Shown here: positions 1 to 8,800 of the stretch, in pieces | Layout of the letters: each line of letters opens with the position of its first letter | Numbering within the stretch: the first letter of the stretch is position 1 | Assembly (NCBI GenBank): GCA_946491915.1 | Contig: CAMLYR010000015.1 | Span: forward strand, 1 to 22,632 | Origin: an uncultured Clostridium sp. | GTDB lineage: Bacteria > Bacillota_A > Clostridia > TANB77 > CAG-508 | DNA length: 22,632 nucleotides | Reading direction: 5' to 3' | Notes under the pieces: generated by a model | The model's database searches: none | What the model saw: the letters and a program-made list of their open reading frames with translations, nothing else | What the model was told of the DNA's origin: nothing | Translations under genes and position numbers: made by a program

Positions 1-108
1 ACAAAAAAATTAAAATTTTTTCAAAAATTATCTTGACATTTTACCAGATGTCTTTATTTTATATATGTTTTTATTTTGGTTCACATTTTTTTCTTTAAAT
101 ACGAATCT

Positions 109-149
109 GGTTGAAAAAAAATTGTGCTTTTGGTTATTATTTTTCAACC
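109..149 (-). terminator. Possible hairpin at the end of der
   Basis: GGTTGAAAAA at 109-118 is complementary to TTTTTCAACC at 140-149, enclosing a 21-nt loop, so the last codons of der and its trailer can fold. The T-run lies inside the stem rather than after it, so this is not a textbook intrinsic terminator. It is the only stem seen after der inside the window. Confidence 0.25.
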
Positions 150-1459
150 TTTTCTCTTACGATTATTCTAACAGGTGTCCCCTCTAATCCAAATTCTTTT
201 CTGAATTGATTAATCAAATATCTTTCATAAGAAAAATGGAACAATTCTTTATCATTCACAAATATAACAAATGTTGGTGGCTTTGTTGAAGCTTGTGTTC
301 CATACAATATTTTTAATCGTTTTCCCTTATCTGTTGGTGGTTGTACAATGGCAATTGCCTCATTAATGACTTGATTTAAAACAGAAGTTGATACTCTCAA
401 ACTATTTTGTTCATTCACATGATTAATCATATCAAACAATTTATTAACCCTTTGTCCTGTTTTTGCAGATATAAATATAATTGGTGCATAAGATAAATAA
501 GATAATTTATTATAAACTTCTTTTTTATATTTTTCTAATGTTCCTGTTTCTTTTTCATATTCATCCCATTTATTAACAACAATGATAATTCCTTTACCAG
601 CTTCATGTGCTTCTCCTGCAATTTTGGCATCTTGGTCTGTAACGCCTTCTAAGGCATCAATCATCATTAAACACACATCTGCTCTTTCAATGGCTAATAA
701 TGTTCTCATAATACTAAATTTTTCTATTGATTCTTTTACTTTACTCTTTTTTCGAATTCCAGCTGTATCGATTAAAATATATTTTCCTTTTTCATTTTCA
801 AATCTAGAATCAATGGCATCTCTTGTGGTTCCTGCAATGTCACTGACAATGGTTCTATTTTCTCCTAAGATTTTATTAATCAAAGATGATTTTCCTACAT
901 TGGGTTTTCCAATAACCGCTACTTTTATGATATCTTCTTCATCTTCATCTGATGTTTTTTCTGGAAAGCTTTCATAAATTTGATCTAATACATCTCCTAT
1001 ACCGATGGCATTACTTGCAGATATAGGATAAGGATCTCCTAGTCCTAAGTTGTAGAATTCATAAATTTCTTCTCTATCTTTTTCAAAATTATCTGCTTTA
1101 TTACATACTAACACAACAGGCTTTCCAGATTTTTTTAGCATAACTGCAATTTCTTGGTCAGCAGCTGTGATTCCTTGTCTAATATCTGTTAAAAAGATAA
1201 TGACATCTGCCATGGCGATTGCTAAATTCGCTTGCTCTCTCATTTGTGACAAGATAATATCTTCTGAATCTGGTTCAATTCCCGCTGTATCGATTAACGT
1301 GAAATTTCTTCCTCTCCAATTCGTGTCTGCATAAATTCTATCTCTCGTAACACCTGGTGTATCTTGTACAATTGATACTCTACTTCCTACTAGATAATTA
1401 AAAAAAGTTGATTTTCCTACATTAGGCTTTCCTATAATTGCTACAATTGGTTTTGACAT
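137..1459 (-). CDS. der: Ribosome biogenesis GTPase Der (EngA)
   Basis: Der is an essential cytoplasmic GTPase that binds the 50S subunit and acts late in its assembly. The 440-residue protein has the family's diagnostic tandem G domains. Domain 1 has P-loop GKPNVGKS at 10-17, DTAG at 57-60 and NKAD at 120-123. Domain 2 has P-loop GKPNVGKS at 184-191, DTAG at 231-234 and NKWD at 296-299. A KH-like domain follows from about 350 to the end. An acidic linker (about 169-177) joins the two G domains. The ATG is preceded by GGAG with an 8-nt gap. The length is normal and all key residues are present. A promoter lies 33-62 bp upstream, and beyond it is a 234-bp palindromic element separating der from the GH3 gene, so der is probably transcribed on its own. 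Confidence 0.98.
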   Translation of the reverse strand: MSKPIVAIIGKPNVGKSTFFNYLVGSRVSIVQDTPGVTRDRIYADTNWRGRNFTLIDTAGIEPDSEDIILSQMREQANLAIAMADVIIFLTDIRQGITAADQEIAVMLKKSGKPVVLVCNKADNFEKDREEIYEFYNLGLGDPYPISASNAIGIGDVLDQIYESFPEKTSDEDEEDIIKVAVIGKPNVGKSSLINKILGENRTIVSDIAGTTRDAIDSRFENEKGKYILIDTAGIRKKSKVKESIEKFSIMRTLLAIERADVCLMMIDALEGVTDQDAKIAGEAHEAGKGIIIVVNKWDEYEKETGTLEKYKKEVYNKLSYLSYAPIIFISAKTGQRVNKLFDMINHVNEQNSLRVSTSVLNQVINEAIAIVQPPTDKGKRLKILYGTQASTKPPTFVIFVNDKELFHFSYERYLINQFRKEFGLEGTPVRIIVREKVEK

Positions 1460-1491
1460 CTTCTATTCTCCATTTCTAAATTATATGTTAT

Positions 1492-1521
1492 AGTATATCA
1501 CACTTTCTATAAAAATAACAA
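1492..1521 (-). promoter_or_regulatory. Promoter of der
   Basis: On the minus strand: TTGTTA (1516-1521), an 18-bp spacer, and TATACT (1492-1497) preceded by TG at the extended -10 position. The -35 box is 10 bp from the end of the palindromic element at 1532-1765. The copy in front of addA has the same arrangement. Confidence 0.6.
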
Positions 1522-1531
1522 GAAAAATTAA

Positions 1532-1765
1532 TTTTAAGTTTCAGTATTTTTGCAAGCGAGGTACATACATTATTTTTTTTCATTATTTCCTCGGCTTGCT
1601 ACATAGATTATAAATTCTAAGTTTTAAATAAACGAGCCTCTCGCTGTTCGCGCTTCCTCATTTATTTAAAACCAAGAATTTATACATCTATTCCACGGCA
1701 CATTCGTCAATAAATTCAAAAAAATAATGTATGTACCTCGCTTGCAAAAATACTGAAACTTAAAA
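1532..1765. repeat. Palindromic element, copy 1 (48-bp perfect outer stem, conserved core)
   Basis: This element fills the gap between the GH3 gene and der. Positions 1532-1579 are a perfect 48-bp inverted repeat of 1718-1765. Inside is a core, 1589-1708, that matches copy 2 (9773-9891) with only about six differences. The core itself folds: 1621-1632 pairs perfectly with 1661-1672, and flanking segments extend this stem. The outer arms share only short end motifs with copy 2 (TTTTAAGTTTCA at the tip, ATTATTTTTTT next to the core). The roughly 25 bp between those motifs are unrelated between copies but perfectly self-complementary here. There is no open frame, so it is a non-coding repeat, either a MITE-like element or a structured RNA. 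I do not recognise a named family. Confidence 0.9.
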
Positions 1766-1773
1766 AATAAGAA

Positions 1774-2874
1774 TTATAAAACTCTTTTCCTAATTTCTTC
1801 AATTTGATTGTTGATATCTTCTATAAATGCTTCATCTTTTTCAATAAGCTCATCTTTTAATTCATATTGTTCTTTTACTTTTAATATTCTCATAACACTT
1901 TTATTGATTCTTTTCATCTTTAATTTATCTTCTCTTGCAAGTTTGATAACCTTATCAATTACTTCAATATCATTATCATATTTAAATATAATCATATCAT
2001 TACATGCTAAAAATGCTTTTTTTACAGCATTATTTTTACCATAACGAATTCTAACACCTTTCATTCTCATATCATCTGTAATCACCAATCCATTATATCT
2101 ATATTTTTTTCTTACATATTTTGTAATAAAACGTTTAGACATAGATGCTGGTAGTTTCCCTGTTACCTTTGATATTTTTAAATGTCCTATCAATATTCCA
2201 TCTACTTTATGTTCTATGGCTTTTTTAAATGGTTGCATATCTTCCTTTTCCAATATTTCCATTTCTTCTTCAATTTTAGGAAGGTGAAAATGAGAATCTG
2301 TTTTAGTGGCTCCATGACCTGGAAAATGCTTTGCAACAGATATCACACCATTTTTTTGTAATCCCTCCATATATTCTATACCATATTTTGATACTTCTTC
2401 TATCTTCTCACTATATGCTCTATCACCAATAGCATGATTATCATCAAATCTTTTTATATCTAAAACAGGAGCAAAATCCATATTGACACCTAATTTATGC
2501 AGAACCTCACCCGTTATCTCTCCTGCACGTTTTACAAAATCTTCTTCTCCACTCTTTTTTACTAATTTATTCGCTGCTGGAAGATTTTTAAATTCTTTAG
2601 GTGTTCGATTCACTCTACCGCCTTCTTGGTCAATGGAAATAAAAATAGGTATTTTGTTTTTCTGGTTTAATACTTTTATTTTATTAACCATTTCTATCAT
2701 TTCTTCATAATTTTGATGATAGTTCTTTTTATATAACAAAACGCCTCCTACTTTGTATTTTCCTATAATTTCCTCTAAATTCTTCACTGCTGTTTCCGTA
2801 TTTAACCCAATGATAATCATTTGACCAATTTTTTCTTCTAAACTTAATTCATGTATATCGTATTTCATAGGCAT
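1774..2874 (-). CDS. nagZ: Family 3 glycoside hydrolase, NagZ-like beta-N-acetylhexosaminidase
   Basis: The GH3 family includes NagZ, which removes terminal N-acetylglucosamine from peptidoglycan fragments during cell-wall recycling. The 366-aa protein is a single TIM-barrel domain with IDQEGGRV at 81-88, the NagZ-type loop KHFPGHG (182-188) followed by TDSH (192-195, the Asp-His dyad), and ITDDM at 265-269, which carries the nucleophile aspartate. There is no signal peptide and no second domain, so a cytoplasmic enzyme is likely, unlike the secreted two-domain form of Bacillus. Two starts are possible. The ATG at 2874 has AAAGGGA only 3 nt away. The ATG at 2868 has it 9 nt away and is the better choice, giving 364 aa. 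Substrate is inferred from family, and the exact sugar is unproven. The promoter is at 2898-2926. Confidence 0.9.
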   Translation of the reverse strand: MPMKYDIHELSLEEKIGQMIIIGLNTETAVKNLEEIIGKYKVGGVLLYKKNYHQNYEEMIEMVNKIKVLNQKNKIPIFISIDQEGGRVNRTPKEFKNLPAANKLVKKSGEEDFVKRAGEITGEVLHKLGVNMDFAPVLDIKRFDDNHAIGDRAYSEKIEEVSKYGIEYMEGLQKNGVISVAKHFPGHGATKTDSHFHLPKIEEEMEILEKEDMQPFKKAIEHKVDGILIGHLKISKVTGKLPASMSKRFITKYVRKKYRYNGLVITDDMRMKGVRIRYGKNNAVKKAFLACNDMIIFKYDNDIEVIDKVIKLAREDKLKMKRINKSVMRILKVKEQYELKDELIEKDEAFIEDINNQIEEIRKRVL

Positions 2875-2897
2875 CTATCCCTTTTATTATTTTCTTT

Positions 2898-2926
2898 ATT
2901 ATATAATTAAAAAATTGATTTATCAA
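2898..2926 (-). promoter_or_regulatory. Promoter of the GH3 gene
   Basis: On the minus strand: TTGATA (2921-2926), a 17-bp spacer, and a perfect TATAAT (2898-2903), ending 24 bp before the open frame. It is back to back with the rqcH promoter, so 2875-3010 is a divergent promoter region. Confidence 0.65.
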
Positions 2927-2964
2927 TAGATTTTTTTGTAAAGCTAGATTTGTTCTTGAAAATA

Positions 2965-2973
2965 TGGTATGAT
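2965..2973 (+). promoter_or_regulatory. Extended -10 promoter of rqcH
   Basis: TG-G-TATGAT, with the hexamer at 2968-2973, is a good extended -10. There is no convincing -35 at 17 bp, where the sequence is TAGATT. The predicted start near 2980 gives a leader of about 30 nt carrying AAAGGAG. Confidence 0.4.
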
Positions 2974-3010
2974 ATATGGCATATAAACAAAAATAAAGGA
3001 GTGACAAAAC

Positions 3011-4765
3011 ATGGCATTTGATGGAATTGTTACAAAAGCAATTACCTCTGAATTACAACAACTGATTGGTAGCAGAATTGACAAAGTATATGAACCAAAT
3101 AAAAATGATATTATTCTAGTTTTTTACTTAAATGGTGTCAATTATGCATTAAATATTTGTACCAATGCCCAAAACTATAGATTACATTTAACAACTCATG
3201 CAAAACCAAATCCTAAAAACGCATTAAATTTTTGTATGTTGTTAAGAAAATATTTGATTGGATTACGTATCAAAAATATCATATCTGTAAATTTAGAAAG
3301 AGTCATTACTATTGAGTTTGAAGGTTTTGATGATATCGATGATATTATTACTAAAAAATTGATTATAGAATTAATGGGAAGACATTGTAATGTCATTTTA
3401 GTGGATGAAAATAATATGATTATAGATAGTTTAAGACATATTTCCTCTGATAATGAATTGACCAGAGAAATTGTCCCACATGTAAAATATGTATATCCTT
3501 CTACAAATAAGTTGAATTTTTTAGAAGTTTCTAATTTTCAGGATTTTAAATTAAAATTAAATTTGGATTTTGAAAAGATGCATATTTCTGATTTACCTGC
3601 ACAAATTTCTAATGTCTTTAATGGAATTAGTAAAAGTTTTGTCAATCACATCATTGAAACACTACACTTAGACACTTCTTTAACAATAGAGGATATGACC
3701 TTAGAAACAATTTATACAAATATGAAACATGTGATTGATGCAACGGATTCTTTGCAGTTAGATTTTGATACAATAAAAGATACGAAAGGAAATATAAAAG
3801 ATTATGCATTATGTATAAAAGATTCTTCTGAACCTTTTCGTCTTAACTTTTTCATTGATGATTATTATTTTCAGAAAGAGACATCTGAAGAATTTAAGGT
3901 ATATAGAAATAGTGTTTCAAAATTGATTTTAGATACACTAAAAAAATATAATAAAAGATTATATAACATTAATGAAAAATTAAAAGAATGTGACCAGATG
4001 GATACTTACAAATTATATGGTGAACTTATCACAGCAAATTTGTATAGAATAAAAAATGAAAATATAGACTGTGTATCTTTAGAAAATTATTATGACAATA
4101 ATAAAATGATTACGATTCCTTTAGATAAACGTTATTCTCCTAGTCATAATGCCAAACTATTTTTTAAGAAATATAATAAATTAAAAAATGCTTTGCTGAT
4201 TGTTGGAGAACAAAAAGAAGAAACCATTAAGGATTTAGACTATATAGAAAGTGTTATTTATGAATTAGAAGCTTGTTCAACCATAGAGGATATTAGTAAT
4301 GTTTTCGAAGAAATTTCTGAAAGCTCTGTTTTTAAAGAAAGAACAGAAAAATATAAAGAAAAGAAAAATCCGAAAGTAAAAAAATCAAAATTAACCAAAA
4401 ACAAATATGTACATTTTAATCCAATCAAATACAAAATTGAAGACTATACCTTTTTAGTTGGTCGAAATAATATGGAAAATGATTATCTAACTCTAAAATA
4501 TGCCAAAAAAACAGATTTATGGTTTCATACCAAAGATATTCATGGAAGTCATTGTATTTTAGTGTTAAATGGTTCTCCTCTTCCACAAGATGATATTTTA
4601 TTAAAATGCGCGGAGATTGCAGCTTACCATAGTAAAGCTAGAAATTCTTCTAATGTACCTGTAGACATTTGTGAAGTAAAATATGTAAAAAAACCAAATG
4701 GTGCAAAACCTGGTATGGTAATTTATAAAAATAATAAAACCCTTCATGTAACACCTAAAAACTAA
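3011..4765 (+). CDS. rqcH: Rqc2/NEMF homolog RqcH (NFACT protein, FbpA/PavA family)
   Basis: RqcH binds the 50S subunit with its stalled nascent chain and recruits alanyl-tRNA to add C-terminal alanine tails that mark the chain for degradation. The 584-aa protein opens with the NFACT-N signature (MAFDGIVTKAI), continues through FCMLLRKYL (about 74-82) and ELMGRHCNVIL, then has helical coiled-coil segments (about 310-450). It ends in the NFACT-R domain, with DLWFHTKDIHGSH and AAYHSKARNS. Start: ATG with AAAGGAG 8-9 nt upstream. In Bacillus RqcH a critical Asp-Arg pair (D97-R98) sits where this protein has Glu96-Arg97. Older annotations call this family fibronectin-binding protein. It is the only plus-strand gene in the first 11 kb and converges on a repeat element. 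Confidence 0.95.
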   Translation: MAFDGIVTKAITSELQQLIGSRIDKVYEPNKNDIILVFYLNGVNYALNICTNAQNYRLHLTTHAKPNPKNALNFCMLLRKYLIGLRIKNIISVNLERVITIEFEGFDDIDDIITKKLIIELMGRHCNVILVDENNMIIDSLRHISSDNELTREIVPHVKYVYPSTNKLNFLEVSNFQDFKLKLNLDFEKMHISDLPAQISNVFNGISKSFVNHIIETLHLDTSLTIEDMTLETIYTNMKHVIDATDSLQLDFDTIKDTKGNIKDYALCIKDSSEPFRLNFFIDDYYFQKETSEEFKVYRNSVSKLILDTLKKYNKRLYNINEKLKECDQMDTYKLYGELITANLYRIKNENIDCVSLENYYDNNKMITIPLDKRYSPSHNAKLFFKKYNKLKNALLIVGEQKEETIKDLDYIESVIYELEACSTIEDISNVFEEISESSVFKERTEKYKEKKNPKVKKSKLTKNKYVHFNPIKYKIEDYTFLVGRNNMENDYLTLKYAKKTDLWFHTKDIHGSHCILVLNGSPLPQDDILLKCAEIAAYHSKARNSSNVPVDICEVKYVKKPNGAKPGMVIYKNNKTLHVTPKN

Positions 4766-4803
4766 TTTGAGGGATTTCGGGGACGGACTCATTTTTCCCT
4801 TTT

Positions 4804-4949
4804 TGACCATTGGGGACGTGTCAAATTGGACATTTTGGGGTCAAAAGGGACAGACCTAATCTTCTTTCCAAATCAATGACCATTGGGGACGTGTCAAATT
4901 GGACATTTTGAGGTCAAAAGGGACAGACCTAATCTTCTTTCCAAATCAA
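4804..4949 (+). repeat. 73-bp tandem direct repeat, two units
   Basis: Units 4804-4876 and 4877-4949 differ at a single position (GGGG against GAGG). Each contains the GGGGACGTGTC and GGGACAGACC motifs plus a 19-bp tail ending AAATCAA. The near identity indicates a recent duplication of the inner part of the left arm. The right arm at 5191-5278 has only one unit. Confidence 0.9.
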
Positions 4950-5027
4950 TAACGTTAGAAAAATATAGGATATAAAAACGAAACAATTTTGCGTATCTAA
5001 ATATGAAATATAGAAATAATTAAAGAA

Positions 5028-5076
5028 AAAAGTGTAATAATCAACTATTAATTTAGTAATTGATTATTACACTTTT
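5028..5076. terminator. Bidirectional terminator-like hairpin
   Basis: A perfect 17-bp stem pairs 5028-5044 with 5060-5076 around a 15-nt loop. An A-rich run precedes it and a T-rich run (ACTTTTATAAT) forms its right edge. It lies between the converging genes rqcH and 5281-5751 and could end transcription from either side, though the stem is AT-rich. Confidence 0.5.
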
Positions 5077-5280
5077 ATAATACCAAAAAGCTCACTTTTT
5101 CTTTTAGAATTATATAAAAATTTGTCTTATTCAAAATTGTATAATGGCTTTATATTATATATTTTTCTAGTTAATACATTTAAAAAGTCTAGGTCTGTCC
5201 CTTTTGACCAAAAATTGTCCAATTTGACACGTCCCCAATGGTCAAAAAGGGAAAAATGAGTCCGTCCCCAAAATCCCTTA

Positions 5281-5751
5281 TTACCAGAAAATTAATAAAG
5301 TAACCGCTGTTGCTAATAGTATTTCTCCTGTTGTCCAACCTTCTGGAAGAATTTCTATTTCTTCACCTTCTGGTCTTTCATCCAACACACTTACTGTATA
5401 GTAATCTACGTCTTGCAATTTGAATAAAATCTCAAAGTTTTGTGTTTCGCCAGGTTGTAATTCGTTAATATTTATAATTTTTTTGCCTAAATACACATCT
5501 CTTTCAGAATAGAAATCAAATTCTAAATATTTATTACTAATGTTATCTGTTTCTGAATTTGTAATTAATCCTCTTATTCTTCCATTAACAAGTGTTGCTT
5601 CTGCTTGATATATATTAACTTGTGATACATTGTCTCTTCTTTCTATTGGTTTATATGATGAATTTAAACCAACATTAATTAAAAAATCAGAAAATATGAT
5701 AAATAGTACAACCCATAAGGCATACATGAATAATGTTTTTACTCTTTTCAT
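5281..5751 (-). CDS. Membrane-anchored protein with FxLYD-like extracytoplasmic domain
   Basis: A 156-aa protein of unknown function. The N-terminus (MKRVKTLF then a hydrophobic stretch to about residue 24) is a signal anchor. The middle part (about 40-130) looks like the beta-sandwich FxLYD type: a line describing added or changed residues (GRIRGLITNSETDNISNKYL), a conserved YSE..VYLGKK segment, then LQPGETQNFEI. The last 16 residues are hydrophobic and end in FW, so a second membrane segment is possible. The start was set at the ATG at 5751, which has GGGGAAG 5 nt upstream. An in-frame TTG at 5775 has no ribosome binding site and lies at the predicted transcription start. The gene has its own promoter, whose -35 box overlaps the addA stop codon. 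The domain assignment is by eye. Confidence 0.75.
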   Translation of the reverse strand: MKRVKTLFMYALWVVLFIIFSDFLINVGLNSSYKPIERRDNVSQVNIYQAEATLVNGRIRGLITNSETDNISNKYLEFDFYSERDVYLGKKIININELQPGETQNFEILFKLQDVDYYTVSVLDERPEGEEIEILPEGWTTGEILLATAVTLLIFW

Positions 5752-5784
5752 TTTTTCTTCCCCATTTCTTTCCAATTTATACTA

Positions 5785-5813
5785 ATTATACCAGAAGTCT
5801 ACATAATTTTCAA
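5785..5813 (-). promoter_or_regulatory. Promoter of the 5281-5751 membrane protein gene
   Basis: On the minus strand: TTGAAA (5808-5813), exactly 17 bp, and TATAAT (5785-5790) with TG one base upstream of the -10. The -35 box overlaps the addA stop codon (5810-5812). A start near 5778 leaves a leader of about 27 nt before the ATG at 5751 and argues against the TTG at 5775. Confidence 0.75.
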
Positions 5814-8800
5814 GCAATTTCAATTTCTTTTCCTAGATATACAGAATATATATATGTTTTATTTACTTTTCTTTGTAAACTTTCTTCTAATGCTTTTTTG
5901 TATAATTCTAATTGTGAAATATATTTTTCTACCAATTCACTTTCTTTTCCTTTTTCCACATAATCTGTTTTATAATCCACTAAAATAATTTCATCTTCTT
6001 GAGTAATATAATATAAATCAATAATTCCTTGTACCAAAATCTCCTCTTCTATGTCTTCATCATAAATTTCTTTTGCGGGTATATTGATAAAAAATGGTCT
6101 TTCCTTATATACTTTTTTCGCAGTTTTTAACTCTTTCCAAATCATTGATTTTGTAAATTCTAATACCTTATATGGATTAATACTTTTTGCTTCTTTTTCT
6201 GTTATAATTTCTCTTTTTACTAAATCTTCTATTAACCCCTGTATCATTTCTAACGTATATTCTTTTGTTTCATCTAATCTTTGCATACACATATGAACGA
6301 GAGTTCCTTTTTGCGTAGGAGTGATAACATCATCTTTATCTTCTCTCATGAAATTTGGCTTATTGAAAGTTAATTGATTTTCTGTTTGACTTGTTCTTTC
6401 CTCTTCTATATTGATTTCCCTGCTGATTTCAGTTTTATTTTCTATTTTTATTGGATTTTTTGTTTTCATTTCATTTTCTAACTGATTTTGCTTGATAATT
6501 TCTTTTATGTTTTCTTTACGCTTTATGATATTTGTATCAGCATCTCTATCTGAATTTATACTGAATTGCATATCTTCTATATGGTTTTGTTGTTCTATTT
6601 TCATTTGCTTAATTTTTGTAACAGATGTCATTGTTGGAATGGTTGTAGATAATTGATGTGCATAGGTATATTCCAAAATGGTATTTATTTTTTCTAAATC
6701 TTCTTTGTTTATCGTTACATTTTCTAGTTGTTCTTGAATATCTACAATCTCTTCTTTTGGTTTTGCAAAAGATTTTAATAATTCTTGTTTATTCCATACA
6801 TGTAATTTTAACAAATGCCCTTTATTTTCTTTTTCATATAGATAAACTAATAAAATCCAATCTAAATATTTTTTATACTTTTTCACTAAAATGTAGTTTA
6901 TCTTATCATTTACCTTATGATATCGACTGACTTGCTTTTGCATATTTTCCATTTCTTTTTCATAATCTCTTTTTAATCCTGTAATATATAATTTTTCTTT
7001 TGCTCTTGTTAAAGCAACATACAATATTCTCATTTCCTCTGATAAGGTTTCTGTCAAAATTTTATTTCTAATAGCCTCTTTGGTTAAGGTATCATATTGG
7101 ACTTGTCTTTCATAATCGATATATTTTACGCCAATTCCTAATTCTTGATGTAATAATATATTTTGATTTAAATCCATTAAATTAAATTGTTTACCAGTTG
7201 CAGATAAAAAGACAACAGGAAATTCCAATCCCTTACTTTTATGGATACTCATAATTCTGATAACATCATCATTTTCTCCTATTAGTTTTGCAGCTCCTAA
7301 ATCATTACTTCCTACATGCAGTTTTTCAATAAATTGTATAAAATTATATAACCCTTTAAAGCTTGCGGTTTCATATTGTTTTGCTCTTTCAAATAACATT
7401 TTTAGATTAGCTTGTCTTAAATCCCCATTTGGCATAAGTCCAACATACGTATAATAGTGAGTATCTGAATATAATTTCCAAATAAATTCATCTAATGCCA
7501 AATATTCTTTTTCTTTTCTCCATTTCTCTAAGTTATGAAAGAAGGTATCTATTTTTTCTTTTAATTCGTGACTTACATTAATTCTTGCCTTTTGCATAGC
7601 TGTATAAAAATTATCATATTTATCAGATAGTCGAATCTCTACCAATTCGTCATCTGTAAAGTTTCCGATATGTGACCTTAAAACAGTTACTAATGGAATG
7701 TCTTGAATCGGATTATCGATGATTTTTAATAAACTCATAATGGTTTGAATTTCAATAGAATCTAGATATTCTTGAGAACTTTCAGAAAATACGGGCATTC
7801 CTAAATTGATAATTTCTTCTTCGAAAATCGGCGCATTAACTTTTGTAGACCTTAGTAAGATAACAATATCTTTATATTGGATATCTCTAAATCCATTGAT
7901 TTTTCTATCAAATACTTGAAAATGACTTTCTACCAATGATTTTATTTTATTGGCTACAAATCTTGCCTCAACTTGTATATCTTCCACTCTTTCTTCTACG
8001 GTCTCTTCAGCATCCGCACTTTCTTGTGGTTCTTCAGTCCCCCTTGCTTCTTCTTCTGATGCTAAATCCTCTTTTTCTTTTAAATCAATCACATCAATTT
8101 CGGTTTCTAATTCTTGTGATGTTTCTTCATAACTAGCTCCCAAATTTAAATATTCTTCCTTTGTATAGTCTATTTCTCCTAAGTTTTCGCTCATAATGTC
8201 TTGGAATATTAAATTGGTAAAATCTAATACATTTTCTCTACTTCTAAAGTTTTTGAATAATTGTATTTTCAAATTATCTTCATCTTTTTTATTTTCTTTT
8301 AATTGATATGTTTTATATTTTGATAAAAACAAATCTGGCATTGCTTGTCTAAATTTATAGATACTTTGTTTGACATCTCCTACCATAAAGATATTATTAC
8401 CTTTTGAAATGGCTGTTAAAATGTATTCTTGTACCATATTACTATCTTGATATTCGTCAATGGCAATTTCGACAAATTTTTCTTTATAGTTTTTAGCAAC
8501 TTCTGTTGGTTCTACTTTTCCATCTTCTTCTTTTATCAAAATTTGTAATGCCAAATGTTCAATATCATTAAAATCTACGATGTTTTTATTTCTTTTTCTC
8601 TTTGAAAACTCTTCTCCAAATTCAAATATGAGATGTTTTAATTTTACTAAAATTGGATACATGTCTGCTATATCACGATTGGCTTCTTCAGAACTGTATA
8701 TAAAGATTTTATTCAATTTTTTCGTAACTTTCTTTTTGATATCATCTCTTACCAGTTTTGCTTGGTCTTTGATTGCAGAATCGATTTTTTGTCTTGGCCA

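Larger units (their letters stand above)
4770..5278. repeat. Inverted-repeat element with GGGGACGG / GGGACAGACC ends
   Basis: Positions 4770-4857 and 5191-5278 are inverted copies of each other (about 88 bp, a few mismatches), with GGGGACGGACTC, GGGGACGTGTC and GGGACAGACC as landmarks. The left side is extended by a 73-bp tandem duplication. The 240 bp between the arms is AT-rich, without an open frame, and contains a strong hairpin (5028-5076). The element exactly fills the space between the rqcH stop and the stop of the convergent gene at 5281. GGGGAC/GGGACAG repeats of this look are scattered in many bacterial genomes and are often linked to REP-associated tyrosine transposases. No transposase is present here, so a non-autonomous element is inferred. 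Confidence 0.85.

Noticed and set aside
33..38. Perfect TTGACA -35 box on the plus strand near the left edge
   Set aside because: No -10 box stands at 16-18 bp and no plus-strand gene follows.
1532..1765. Palindromic element read as a simple intrinsic terminator
   Set aside because: The stem is far too long. The core is shared with a second locus while the arms are not, and rdgB already has its own compact terminator beside copy 2.
7936..8136. Plus-strand frames inside addA, low-complexity Ser/Leu-rich
   Set aside because: They are antisense reflections of the acidic linker of AddA, without ribosome binding sites.
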